Source: Burkholderiales bacterium
GTDB lineage: Bacteria; Pseudomonadota; Gammaproteobacteria; Burkholderiales; Casimicrobiaceae
DNA length: 64,000 nucleotides
NCBI GenBank assembly: GCA_020851235.1
Contig: JADZDD010000004.1
Span: forward strand, 62,001-126,000
Direction of reading: 5' to 3'
The position numbers were made by a program, and so were the translations under genes. Each line of letters opens with the position of its first letter. The first letter of the stretch is position 1. The notes below the pieces were generated by a model. The model was not told where the DNA came from. It was given only the letters and a program-made list of their open reading frames with translations, and did no database searches. Positions 17,853 to 25,780 of this stretch are shown here, in pieces.

Positions 17853-17883
17853 TTGCCTTTTTATTGCATACCGTATACGATAC
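17853..17883 (+). promoter_or_regulatory. Promoter with overlapping GTATAC operator for the 2-hydroxyisobutyrate operon
   Basis: TTGCCT (17853-17858), a 17-nt spacer and TACGAT (17876-17881) form a sigma70-like promoter in an AT-rich island. CCGTATACGA, whose core is the palindrome GTATAC at 17873-17878, overlaps the -10. GTATAC-centred dyads are typical operators of GntR/FadR-type regulators, so repression relieved by substrate is plausible. It lies 80-110 nt upstream of hcmB. No regulator gene is in the immediate neighbourhood. Confidence 0.5.
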
Positions 17884-17962
17884 GACCTCGACGCATCGAA
17901 TTCGTACCCGATCTCGACGGTCCCGCCGGCATCCGCCGTCGGGCAAGCTCATAGGAGGCAAC

Positions 17963-18379
17963 ATGCAAAGCAACGGCGATCGCATCCGTGTGATCATTGC
18001 CAAGGTCGGCCTCGACGGCCATGACCGCGGCGTCAAGATCGTCGCGCGCACCCTGCGCGACGCCGGCATGGACGTCATCTACACGGGCCTGCATCGCACG
18101 CCCGAGGAGGTGGTGGAAGCCGCGGTACAGGAAGACGTCGACGTGATCGGCGTGTCGATCCTGTCCGGGGCGCACATGACGGTCTTCCCCCGCATCCTCG
18201 ATGCGCTGAAGGCCAAGAAGGCCGACGACATCCTGGTTGTCGGTGGCGGCGTCATTCCCGACGACGAATGCGAGGCGTTGAAGAAACTGGGCGTCAAGGA
18301 AATCCTCCTCCAGGACACCCCGCCCGCAGAGATCGTTGCCATGGTCAAGCGCGTGGTGACCGAGCGCGGCACACGCTAG
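17963..18379 (+). CDS. hcmB: 2-hydroxyisobutyryl-CoA mutase small (B12-binding) subunit
   Basis: 138 residues forming the cobalamin-binding domain of an acyl-CoA mutase. Lower-ligand histidine: D18-x-H20-xx-G23 in VGLDGHDRG. SILSGAH and VVGGGVIP complete the B12 Rossmann-type pocket. In methylmalonyl-CoA mutase the domain is usually fused to the large subunit. The separate small subunit is the arrangement of HcmAB and IcmAB. AGGAGG sits 4 nt before the ATG. It is the first gene of hcmB-hcl-meaH-hcmA, and the next gene starts 10 nt downstream. Because the catalytic subunit carries the HcmA-specific residues, I assign hcmB rather than a methylmalonyl-CoA or isobutyryl-CoA mutase subunit. Confidence 0.85.
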   Translation: MQSNGDRIRVIIAKVGLDGHDRGVKIVARTLRDAGMDVIYTGLHRTPEEVVEAAVQEDVDVIGVSILSGAHMTVFPRILDALKAKKADDILVVGGGVIPDDECEALKKLGVKEILLQDTPPAEIVAMVKRVVTERGTR

Positions 18380-18389
18380 GGAGGGTGCC

Positions 18390-19814
18390 ATGGAGCAGTG
18401 GTCGTTTCCCCCCAAGTTCGACCCCAACTACCTGCCGCCCGCGGGTTCGCGCTACTGGTTCCCGAAGCGCGAGACGATGCCCGCGGCCGACCGCGACCAG
18501 GCCATCCTCGAACGGCTCAAGGTCGTCACGCGCTATGCCTGGGACCATTCGCCGATGTATCGGCGCAAGTGGGAAGAGGCGGGATTCCACCCCGACCAGT
18601 TGAAGTCGCTGGAGGACTTCGAAGCGCGCGTCCCGGTGCTCACGAAGAAGGATCTGCGCGAGGCGCAGGCGAAGACGCCGCCGTTCGGTGACTACCTGTG
18701 CGTCCCCGACAGCGAAGTCCATCACATCCACGGCACGTCGGGCACGACCGGGCGTCCGACCGCATTCGCCATCGGTCGCGAGGACTGGGACTCGATCGCC
18801 AACGCGCACGCACGCATCATGTGGGGCATGGGGCTGCGTCCGGGCGACACCGTCTTCATCGCCGCGATCTTCAGCCTGTACATGGGGTCCTGGGGTGCGC
18901 TGTCCGGCGCGGAGCGCTTGCGTGCCAAGGCCTTTCCCTTCGGCGCCGGCGCCTCCGGCATGACCGCACGCGCCGCGATGTGGCTCGATCTCACCCGCCC
19001 GCAGGGACTCTACGCCACGCCGTCGTTTGCGCTGCGCCTGGGTGAAGTCGCGCGCACCGAGGGCTACGACCCGCGGCAATTCGGCCTCAAGGTGATGTTC
19101 TTCTCCGGCGAGCCCGGCGCCTCGGTACCGGCGGTGCGCGACCGCATCGCCGACATGTACGGGGCCCGCGTGATCGATTGCGGATCGATGGCCGAAGTGA
19201 CGCCGTTCATGAACATCTCCGGCACGGCCGAGACCGACGGCATGCTGCTGTGGCAGGACGTCGTCTATACCGAGGTGTGCGACCCCGCGACGTTTCGCCG
19301 CGTCCCCTACGGGCAGCGCGGCACGCCCGTGTACACGCACCTCGAGCGGACGTCGCAGCCGATGATCCGCCTGATGTCGGGCGACCTCACGCTGTGGGAG
19401 AACGGCCCCAATCCGTGCGGGCGCACGTACCCGCGCCTGCCGCAGGGCGTGTTCGGCCGGATCGACGACATGTTCACGATCCGCGGCGAAAACGTCTACC
19501 CGAGCGAGGTGGAAGCCGTGATCGCCAAGCTCGACGACTATGGCGGCGAGCACCGGATCGTCATTTCGCGTGACGGCACGATGGATGAACTCCTCGTTCG
19601 TGTCGAGGCGAGCCCCGAGTGTGTCGCCCGTGGCGAGGAGGCGCAGGCCGCGCTGCGCGCGACGACGGGCAAGGCGCTGCAGACGCTGCTCGGCCTGCGC
19701 GCCAAGGTCGAGATCGTGCCCCCCAACACCTTTCCGCGCACCGATTTCAAGGCACGCCGCGTGATCGACGATCGCGAGGTGTTCCGCGAGATGAATGCGC
19801 GCCTGCAGAACTAG
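18390..19814 (+). CDS. hcl: 2-hydroxyisobutyrate-CoA ligase (PaaK-like AMP-forming acyl-CoA synthetase)
   Basis: 474 residues of the phenylacetate-CoA-ligase-like adenylating family. The P-loop-like motif HGTSGTTGRPTAF lies near residue 115. FFSGEPGAS and the SMAEVTP segment follow. GRIDDMFTIRGENVYPSEVE is the hinge region, and the PaaK-type C-terminal domain comes last with PRTDFKARR. It should activate 2-hydroxyisobutyrate to its CoA thioester with ATP. In Methylibium and Aquincola a ligase gene of this kind sits between the small mutase subunit and the G-protein, the same place as here. The gene starts 10 nt after hcmB. Substrate assignment rests on operon context, since the sequence alone would say phenylacetate-CoA ligase family. 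Confidence 0.75.
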   Translation: MEQWSFPPKFDPNYLPPAGSRYWFPKRETMPAADRDQAILERLKVVTRYAWDHSPMYRRKWEEAGFHPDQLKSLEDFEARVPVLTKKDLREAQAKTPPFGDYLCVPDSEVHHIHGTSGTTGRPTAFAIGREDWDSIANAHARIMWGMGLRPGDTVFIAAIFSLYMGSWGALSGAERLRAKAFPFGAGASGMTARAAMWLDLTRPQGLYATPSFALRLGEVARTEGYDPRQFGLKVMFFSGEPGASVPAVRDRIADMYGARVIDCGSMAEVTPFMNISGTAETDGMLLWQDVVYTEVCDPATFRRVPYGQRGTPVYTHLERTSQPMIRLMSGDLTLWENGPNPCGRTYPRLPQGVFGRIDDMFTIRGENVYPSEVEAVIAKLDDYGGEHRIVISRDGTMDELLVRVEASPECVARGEEAQAALRATTGKALQTLLGLRAKVEIVPPNTFPRTDFKARRVIDDREVFREMNARLQN

Positions 19815-19832
19815 AAGGAGGACAGAGCGGAC

Positions 19833-20795
19833 ATGGCCTACATACCTTCCGTTGACCTCGTGCCCCGGGCACTGGCCGGTGACGAGCGCGCGATCGCGCG
19901 CCTTCTGACCCGCGCCGAGAACGGCACCGCCGAAGCGCGCCCGGCTTTCGACACGCTCTTCGCCCGGGCCGGTCGTGCACACGTCGTTGGCATCACGGGC
20001 GTCCCGGGCTCGGGCAAGTCGACGCTGGTGTCCAAGCTCGCCAAGGCGATTCGCGCGACGGGGCGCACCGTCGCCATCGTCGCCATCGATCCCTCCTCGC
20101 CATTCTCGGGGGGATCGATCCTGGGTGATCGCATCCGCATGGGTGACCTGGGTGGCGATCCCGGTGTCTTCATGCGCAGCATGGCCACGCGTGGCGCCCT
20201 CGGCGGACTCGCCCGCGGCACGCTCGAAGCCGTCGACATCCTCGATGCCGCCGGCTACGACATGGTGCTGATCGAGACCGTCGGTGTGGGCCAGGACGAG
20301 GTCGACATCGCCCGTGCGGCACACACGACCGTCGTGGTGTCGGCACCGGGCCTGGGAGACGAGATCCAGGCGATCAAGGCCGGCGTGCTCGAGATCGCCG
20401 ACATCCACGTCGTGAGCAAGTGCGACAAGCCCGACGCCAACAAGACGATCGCCGACCTGAAGAACATGCTGATGTTGGGCATGGTCGCCGGCAAGCCCGC
20501 GTGGCGTCCGATGGTGATCCCGACGAGTGCGCCGCAGGACCAGGGTGTGACCGAACTGCTGGCCGCGATCGACCGGCACCGCGTCGCGCTCGACACCTCC
20601 GGCGAGATCAGCGCCCGGCGCGCGATGATCGACGAGCGCCGCCTCATCAAGGCGAGCGAGGAGATCCTGCGCGACCGCTTCGAACAGCATCGCCACGGGC
20701 GGCTCGCGGCGCTGCTTGGCAACGTTTCCCGCCGCGAGATGAGTCCCCATTCCGCCGCAACGCGGCTCATTGCCGAACTTGGAGAATACGCGTGA
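19833..20795 (+). CDS. meaH: MeaB/ArgK-type G-protein chaperone of the acyl-CoA mutase
   Basis: 320 residues. A GTPase that loads and protects adenosylcobalamin-dependent mutases. P-loop GVPGSGKST (residues 56-64), a Mg/base segment VAIDPSSPFSGG and ILGDRIRM, then VLIETVGVGQDEVD (switch region), and SKCDKPDAN in place of NKxD for base recognition. The C-terminal dimerisation helices are present. The operon position between ligase and large mutase subunit matches MeaH of 2-hydroxyisobutyrate degraders. The last codons overlap the GTG start of hcmA (GTGA), so the two proteins are translationally coupled, as fits a chaperone and its client. Confidence 0.87.
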   Translation: MAYIPSVDLVPRALAGDERAIARLLTRAENGTAEARPAFDTLFARAGRAHVVGITGVPGSGKSTLVSKLAKAIRATGRTVAIVAIDPSSPFSGGSILGDRIRMGDLGGDPGVFMRSMATRGALGGLARGTLEAVDILDAAGYDMVLIETVGVGQDEVDIARAAHTTVVVSAPGLGDEIQAIKAGVLEIADIHVVSKCDKPDANKTIADLKNMLMLGMVAGKPAWRPMVIPTSAPQDQGVTELLAAIDRHRVALDTSGEISARRAMIDERRLIKASEEILRDRFEQHRHGRLAALLGNVSRREMSPHSAATRLIAELGEYA

Positions 20796-22513
20796 ACGAT
20801 ACGACCCTTAGCAAGAATCGACCGTCGGCGACCGTTGGCGCCACGGCTGCACAGCAACTCGAGCGCGACGTCGCGTCCTGGGAAGGCACCGAGGTCGCGA
20901 AGTTCATCAGCAAGGCGCCCGAGCGCCAGGCCACCTTCACGACGCAAGGCGGCTTCCCGATCAAGCGCAGCTACACGGCGCTCGACCTCGCCGACACCCC
21001 CCTCGAGGACATCGGCCTTCCCGGCCGCTTCCCGTACACCCGGGGCCCGTACCCGACGATGTACCGCGGGCGGACCTGGACGATGCGCCAGATCGCGGGC
21101 TTCGGCACGGCCGACGACACCAACGAGCGCTTCAAGTACCTGATCGAGCACGGGATGACCGGCCTGTCGACCGACTTCGACATGCCGACCCTCATGGGCT
21201 ACGACAGCGACCACCCGATGAGCGAAGGCGAGGTTGGCCGTGAAGGTGTCGCCATCGACACGCTTGCCGACATGGAGCGCCTGTTCGCCGGCATCGATCT
21301 GACCAAGATCTCGGTGTCGCTGACGATCAATCCCAGCGCGTGGATCATGCTCGCGATGTACGTGGCGCTGGCCAAGCGGCGCGGCTACGACCTGAATGCG
21401 CTGTCCGGCACCATCCAGGCCGACATCCTGAAGGAATTCCAGGCGCAGAAGGAGTGGATCTACCCAATCGCGCCGTCGGTGCGCATCGTGCGCGACTGCA
21501 TCACGTACTGCGCGCAGAACATGAAGCGCTACAACCCGATCAACATCTCCGGCTACCACATCTCGGAGGCCGGTGGCTCGCCGCTCGACGAGGTCGCCTT
21601 CACGATGTGCAACCTCATCGCCTACGTCGAGGAGGTGCAAAAGACCGGGATGCACGTCGACGAGTTCGCGCCGCGGCTCGCGTTCTTCTACGTCTGCCAG
21701 GCCGACTTCTTCGAGGAAATCGCCAAGTTCCGCGCCGTGCGTCGCGTCTACGCCAAGATCATGCGCGACCGCTTCGGCGCCAAGAACCCCGAGTCGATGC
21801 GGCTGCGCTTCCACTGCCAGACGGCGGCGGCCTCGCTCACCAAGCCGCAGTACGAGATCAACGTCGTGCGCACCGGATTGCAGGCGCTCTCGGCGGTCCT
21901 CGGTGGAGCGCAGAGCCTGCACACCAACGGTCGCGACGAGGCGTTCGCGATCCCGACCGAGGAAGCGATGCGCATCGCGCTGCGCACGCAGCAGATCATC
22001 GCCGACGAATCGGGCGTGGCCGACGTCGTCGACCCGCTCGGCGGCTCGTACTTCCTCGAGAGCCTGACGACCCAGTACGAGAAGGCGATCTTCAAGATCA
22101 TCGACGAGGTCGACGCGCAGGGTGGCACGATCAAGCTCACCGACGAGAACTGGTTCCAGCGCCGCATCGCCGACTTTGCGTACGAGACGGCGATCAAGAA
22201 GGCAAGCGGCGAGAAGCCGGTCATCGGCGTCAACAAGTACGTCCTCGCCGACGAGAAGTTCGACATCGAGCTGCACCCGTACGACGAGACGACCGCGAAG
22301 CGGCAGATCGCGGGACTCAACAAGGTGCGCAAGGAGCGCGACAACGCGAAGGTCGCGAAGCTCCTCGACGAGCTCATCGCCGTGGCGAAGGATCCGACGA
22401 AGAACATCATGCCGGTGACGATCGAGCTGGTCGATGCCGGAGCCTCGATGGGCGACATCGTCGAGAAGCTGAAGACGCTCTGGGGCACCTACCGCGAAAA
22501 ACCGGTGTTCTGA
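20792..22513 (+). CDS. hcmA: 2-hydroxyisobutyryl-CoA mutase large (catalytic) subunit
   Basis: 573 residues. The TIM-barrel subunit of a B12-dependent CoA-carbonyl mutase, lacking a B12 domain. Substrate loop: [17 protein letters not shown]. The position that is Tyr89 in methylmalonyl-CoA mutase is Ile101 here (RQIAGFG). The Ala of the AFDLPT motif is Asp128 (TDFDMPT). These equal Ile90 and Asp117 of the Aquincola HcmA, both with the same offset of 11, and are the reported determinants for 2-hydroxyisobutyryl-CoA. The expected product is 3-hydroxybutyryl-CoA. A GTG start overlaps meaH by 4 nt. The longer upstream reading frame lies wholly inside meaH and is rejected. It is not a methylmalonyl-CoA mutase despite strong overall similarity. 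Confidence 0.88.
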   Translation: MNDTTLSKNRPSATVGATAAQQLERDVASWEGTEVAKFISKAPERQATFTTQGGFPIKRSYTALDLADTPLEDIGLPGRFPYTRGPYPTMYRGRTWTMRQIAGFGTADDTNERFKYLIEHGMTGLSTDFDMPTLMGYDSDHPMSEGEVGREGVAIDTLADMERLFAGIDLTKISVSLTINPSAWIMLAMYVALAKRRGYDLNALSGTIQADILKEFQAQKEWIYPIAPSVRIVRDCITYCAQNMKRYNPINISGYHISEAGGSPLDEVAFTMCNLIAYVEEVQKTGMHVDEFAPRLAFFYVCQADFFEEIAKFRAVRRVYAKIMRDRFGAKNPESMRLRFHCQTAAASLTKPQYEINVVRTGLQALSAVLGGAQSLHTNGRDEAFAIPTEEAMRIALRTQQIIADESGVADVVDPLGGSYFLESLTTQYEKAIFKIIDEVDAQGGTIKLTDENWFQRRIADFAYETAIKKASGEKPVIGVNKYVLADEKFDIELHPYDETTAKRQIAGLNKVRKERDNAKVAKLLDELIAVAKDPTKNIMPVTIELVDAGASMGDIVEKLKTLWGTYREKPVF

Positions 22514-22647
22514 CGCACCACGGTACGGCCCTTGCCGGCAGCCGGGGCGATCCCGGCCCGCCGGCGCATCGTGGCAAGGCCGCGCGCGGGAAGGGATCAC
22601 AGCGTCCGCCGCGGCCGGCAGCCATTCTTGATCACGCTCCGCCCGCT

Positions 22648-22672
22648 CCGCCATCGCCGCCCGCGATGGCGG
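22648..22672 (+). promoter_or_regulatory. Perfect 10-bp hairpin between hcmA and the MFS gene
   Basis: CCGCCATCGC and GCGATGGCGG pair perfectly around a CGCCC loop. It ends 29 nt before the MFS start codon in a 188-nt gap. There is no T-tract, so it could be an attenuator, an mRNA-stabilising stem or a processing site that sets the level of the transporter relative to the mutase genes. Confidence 0.45.
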
Positions 22673-22701
22673 GACGGACCTCGTCCTCAGGAGGGCATGC
22701 A

Positions 22702-24006
22702 ATGACCCCAAGCACGACCGCCGCCACCCTCGGGCAGCAGCCCGATCGCGACGCCATCTACTCGCGCGTCACGTGGCGTCTCATCCCTTTCCTGCTCTTT
22801 TGCTACCTGTGCTCGTACCTCGACCGCATCAACGTCGGGTTCGCGAAGCTGCAGATGCTCAACGACCTGCAGTTCAGCGAGACCGTCTACGGTCTCGGCG
22901 CGGGGATCTTCTTCGTCGGCTACGTGATCTTCGAGATTCCGAGCAACCTCGTCATGATCCGCGTCGGCGCCCGCGTGTGGATCGCCCGCATCATGGTGAC
23001 GTGGGGCATCCTGTCCGGCGCGACGATGTTCGTGACGACGCCGATGGAGTTCTACGTCGTGCGCTTCCTCCTCGGTGTCGCCGAAGCCGGATTCATCCCC
23101 GCGATCCTCTACTACCTCACGATCTGGTATCCGTCGGATCGACGCGGCAAGGTAACGGCGCTCTTCCTCGCCGGCATCCCGCTCGCCGGCATGCTCGGCG
23201 GCCCGCTGTCCGGCTGGATCATGGTCGCCTTCGACGGCACGCACGGCCTCGCCGGCTGGCAGTGGATGTTTCTCCTCGAAGCGGTGCCGACGGTGATCGC
23301 CGGAGTCGTCGCCTTCTTCTACCTCGACAGCAGCGTCGAAAAGGCGAAGTGGCTCGCCGACGACGAGAAGGAGCGGATCGCACGCGACCTGCGCGAAGAG
23401 GCGAGTGGCAAGGCGCTGCACTCGGTCCGCCAGGGTCTCACCGACCCCAAGGTCTGGCTGCTGTCCTTCATCTATTTCTTCTTCACGATGGGCCTGTACG
23501 GCGTGAGCTTCTGGCTGCCGAGCATCATTCGCGCGAGCGGCGTGCAGGATCCGCTCACGGTCGGCCTCCTGACCGCGATCCCGTACACGGCGGCGCTCAT
23601 CACGATGTACCTCGTGGGACGCAGCTCCGACGCGCGGCGCGAGCGGCGCTGGCACCTCGCGGTGCCTGCGATCGTCGGCGCGGTCGGTCTCACCATGAGC
23701 GCCGTCTACGATACGCATACCGTCTTTGCGATGATCGCCCTGACCGTGGCCACCGCCGGCATCATCACCTGCATTCCACAGTTCTACACGTTGCCGCCCG
23801 CGATCCTGGCCGGGGCCGCAGCCGCGATGGGCATCGCGCTCGCCAACTCGGTGGGCAGCCTCGCGGGCTTCGTGAGCCCCTATCTCCTCGGCTGGATCAA
23901 GGACCTCACCGGAAGCACCAACGGCGGTGTGATCACGCTCGCGGCGACGCTCGTGATCGGCGCCGCCCTCGTCTTCACCGTCCCGGCTAGACTCGTCAAT
24001 CGTTGA
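22702..24006 (+). CDS. MFS transporter, anion:cation symporter type (candidate 2-hydroxyisobutyrate uptake)
   Basis: 434 residues, 12 predicted helices. The N-terminus RVTWRLIPFLLFCYLCSYLDRINVGFAKLQM is the signature of the ACS subfamily, which imports hydroxy- and aromatic carboxylates (tartrate, glucarate, phthalate). The loop 2-3 region (GYVIFEIPSNLVMIRVGAR) and the LGVAEAGFIPAILYYLTIWYPS segment match as well. AGGAGG precedes the ATG. It lies 188 nt downstream of hcmA in the same direction and is followed by the ThDP enzyme 25 nt later. Uptake of 2-hydroxyisobutyrate or a related hydroxyacid is inferred from the operon. Sequence alone only supports an organic-anion symporter. Confidence 0.85.
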   Translation: MTPSTTAATLGQQPDRDAIYSRVTWRLIPFLLFCYLCSYLDRINVGFAKLQMLNDLQFSETVYGLGAGIFFVGYVIFEIPSNLVMIRVGARVWIARIMVTWGILSGATMFVTTPMEFYVVRFLLGVAEAGFIPAILYYLTIWYPSDRRGKVTALFLAGIPLAGMLGGPLSGWIMVAFDGTHGLAGWQWMFLLEAVPTVIAGVVAFFYLDSSVEKAKWLADDEKERIARDLREEASGKALHSVRQGLTDPKVWLLSFIYFFFTMGLYGVSFWLPSIIRASGVQDPLTVGLLTAIPYTAALITMYLVGRSSDARRERRWHLAVPAIVGAVGLTMSAVYDTHTVFAMIALTVATAGIITCIPQFYTLPPAILAGAAAAMGIALANSVGSLAGFVSPYLLGWIKDLTGSTNGGVITLAATLVIGAALVFTVPARLVNR

Positions 24007-24031
24007 ACGCCCCACCCAAGCAGGAGGCACC

Positions 24032-25780
24032 ATGAATCCATCGCCCGACCATGCCGCGAGCGTCGTCGCCCGCTCACTGAAAGCACGCGGCGTCGATCGC
24101 GTCTTCGGCCTGTGCGGAGGCCACATCATGCCGTTGTGGATGGCCATCGACGCCGAAGGCATCGGCATCGTCGACGTGCGCGACGAGCGGGCGGCCGTGT
24201 ACATGGCGCACGCGTACGGCGAGCTGCGCGGCATGCCGGGCGTCGCACTCGTCACCGCGGGACCCGGCGTCACCAATGCGATGACCGGGATCGCCAATGC
24301 GCACGTCGCGCGAGCGAGCGTGGTCGTCCTGTCGGGGACCCCGCCGCGAGCGCAGGACAACCGCGGCGCGCTGCAGGACATCGACCACGTCGGCATGGTG
24401 CGCGGCATCACGCGCTACGCGCGCACGGTGCGTGATGCTTCGCTCGTGCCGCAGGAACTCGACGAGGCGTTCGCCCGCGCCCGCGGCGACGGCGGCGAGC
24501 CCGGTCCCGTCTACCTCGACTTTCCCACCGACGTGCTGCGGCAGGACGTTCCAGCGGCGCTGCAACGCCCCGAGCATCTCGCCGGCAAGGAACGCATCGC
24601 GCAGCCGCCGGCACCGGCAGCAGTGCAGTCGGCGGTCGACCTCCTCTGGTCGGCGCAGCGCCCGCTCGTGATCGGTGGGCGCGGTCTCAAGGGTCACGGT
24701 GCGGCGCTCGTGCGATTCCTCGACGCGCTCGGCGCCGTGTATCTCGATACCGGAGAATGCAAGGGCCTCGTGCCCTCGACGCATCCGTCGGTCGTCGGCG
24801 CCATGCGCGGGCAGGTGATGGGTGCGGCCGACGTCGTCGTGACCGTGGGGCGTCGCCTCGACTTCCAGCTGGCGTACGGCTCGCCCGCCATCTTCGGCAA
24901 GGCGCGCTTCGTGCGCCTCGCCGACGTCACGGCGGAACTGCGCGACAACCGGCGCGGCGAGGTCGAGATCCTCGCCGACTGCGGACTGGCGCTGGACGCG
25001 ATCGTCGCTGCCGCGGGGGGCCGCACCCCCGCTGTCGATCGGGCCTGGGCCTCCGGCCTGCGCGCCCAGCACGAGGCGCGCGCCGGCAAGCTGCGGGCCT
25101 CGATGCGCGCCGCGGAGTCGGCGCCCGACGGCAAGATCCACCCCAACCGGGTGCTCGCCTGCGTGCAGGATGCGCTCGACGCGCGCCGCGACGATGCGAT
25201 CGTCGTCGCCGATGGCGGTGACTTCCTCTCGTTTGCGCGCGTCGGGCTCGAAGCGCCGACGTACCTCGACCCGGGGCCCCTCGGCTGCATCGGCATCGGC
25301 ACGGCGTTCGGCATCGGTGCGGCGCTCGCCTGTCCCGATCGCACCGTCGTGGTCGCCACCGGCGACGGCTCGTTCGGCTTCAATGCCATGGAGATCGACA
25401 CCGCCGTGCGCCATCGCGTGCCCGTGCTCGTCGTCGTTGCCAACAACGGCGCCTGGCAGATCGAAGTCAGCGACCAGCAGCAGTCATGGGGGCGCGTCGT
25501 CGGCACGAACCTGCAGTTTGCCGATCACGCGGCGATGGCGCGGGCCTTCGGCATGCACGCCGAGCGCGTCACCGATGCCGCGCAGCTCCCGGCTGCGATC
25601 GAGCGGGCGCTCGCGCACCGTCCGGCGCTGCTCGATGTCGTCGTGCGCACCGACGTCATGTCGGCCGACGGCAAGTCGGGGCTCGCCGTGGTCCCCGACC
25701 TGCAGCCCCTCGCGGCGTGGGACGAGGCCGAGCGGCGTTTTCGTGCGGGCGACGCCCAGGGTCCGCGACCACCATGCTGA
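24032..25780 (+). CDS. Thiamine-diphosphate-dependent enzyme of 2-hydroxyacyl-CoA lyase / oxalyl-CoA decarboxylase / acetolactate synthase type
   Basis: 582 residues in the Pyr-central-PP domain order. The catalytic Glu52 sits in VRDERAAVYMAHAYG. TAGPGVTNAMTGIANAH follows, then SGTPPRAQDNRGALQDIDHV, and the cofactor motif GDG(444-446)-x24-NN(471-472). Acetolactate synthases share these features, but no regulatory subunit or ilv gene is nearby. Its place directly after the 2-hydroxyisobutyrate mutase operon and transporter suggests a 2-hydroxyacyl-CoA lyase. In Actinomycetospora such an enzyme splits 2-hydroxyisobutyryl-CoA into acetone and formyl-CoA. AGGAGG lies 4 nt before the ATG. The next gene overlaps it by 7 nt. 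Confidence 0.72.
   Translation: MNPSPDHAASVVARSLKARGVDRVFGLCGGHIMPLWMAIDAEGIGIVDVRDERAAVYMAHAYGELRGMPGVALVTAGPGVTNAMTGIANAHVARASVVVLSGTPPRAQDNRGALQDIDHVGMVRGITRYARTVRDASLVPQELDEAFARARGDGGEPGPVYLDFPTDVLRQDVPAALQRPEHLAGKERIAQPPAPAAVQSAVDLLWSAQRPLVIGGRGLKGHGAALVRFLDALGAVYLDTGECKGLVPSTHPSVVGAMRGQVMGAADVVVTVGRRLDFQLAYGSPAIFGKARFVRLADVTAELRDNRRGEVEILADCGLALDAIVAAAGGRTPAVDRAWASGLRAQHEARAGKLRASMRAAESAPDGKIHPNRVLACVQDALDARRDDAIVVADGGDFLSFARVGLEAPTYLDPGPLGCIGIGTAFGIGAALACPDRTVVVATGDGSFGFNAMEIDTAVRHRVPVLVVVANNGAWQIEVSDQQQSWGRVVGTNLQFADHAAMARAFGMHAERVTDAAQLPAAIERALAHRPALLDVVVRTDVMSADGKSGLAVVPDLQPLAAWDEAERRFRAGDAQGPRPPC

Noticed and set aside
17688-17962. Cobalamin riboswitch upstream of the B12-dependent mutase operon
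   Set aside because: No B12-box-like sequence or long structured leader could be seen. Only a promoter with a dyad is evident.
20792-22513. Methylmalonyl-CoA mutase or isobutyryl-CoA mutase large subunit
   Set aside because: Overall similarity is strong, but the two substrate-determining residues are Ile and Asp as in HcmA, and the operon order matches the 2-hydroxyisobutyrate system.
24032-25780. Acetolactate synthase (ilvB)
   Set aside because: No small regulatory subunit or branched-chain genes are nearby. The genomic context favours a 2-hydroxyacyl-CoA lyase-like role, though sequence alone does not exclude it.
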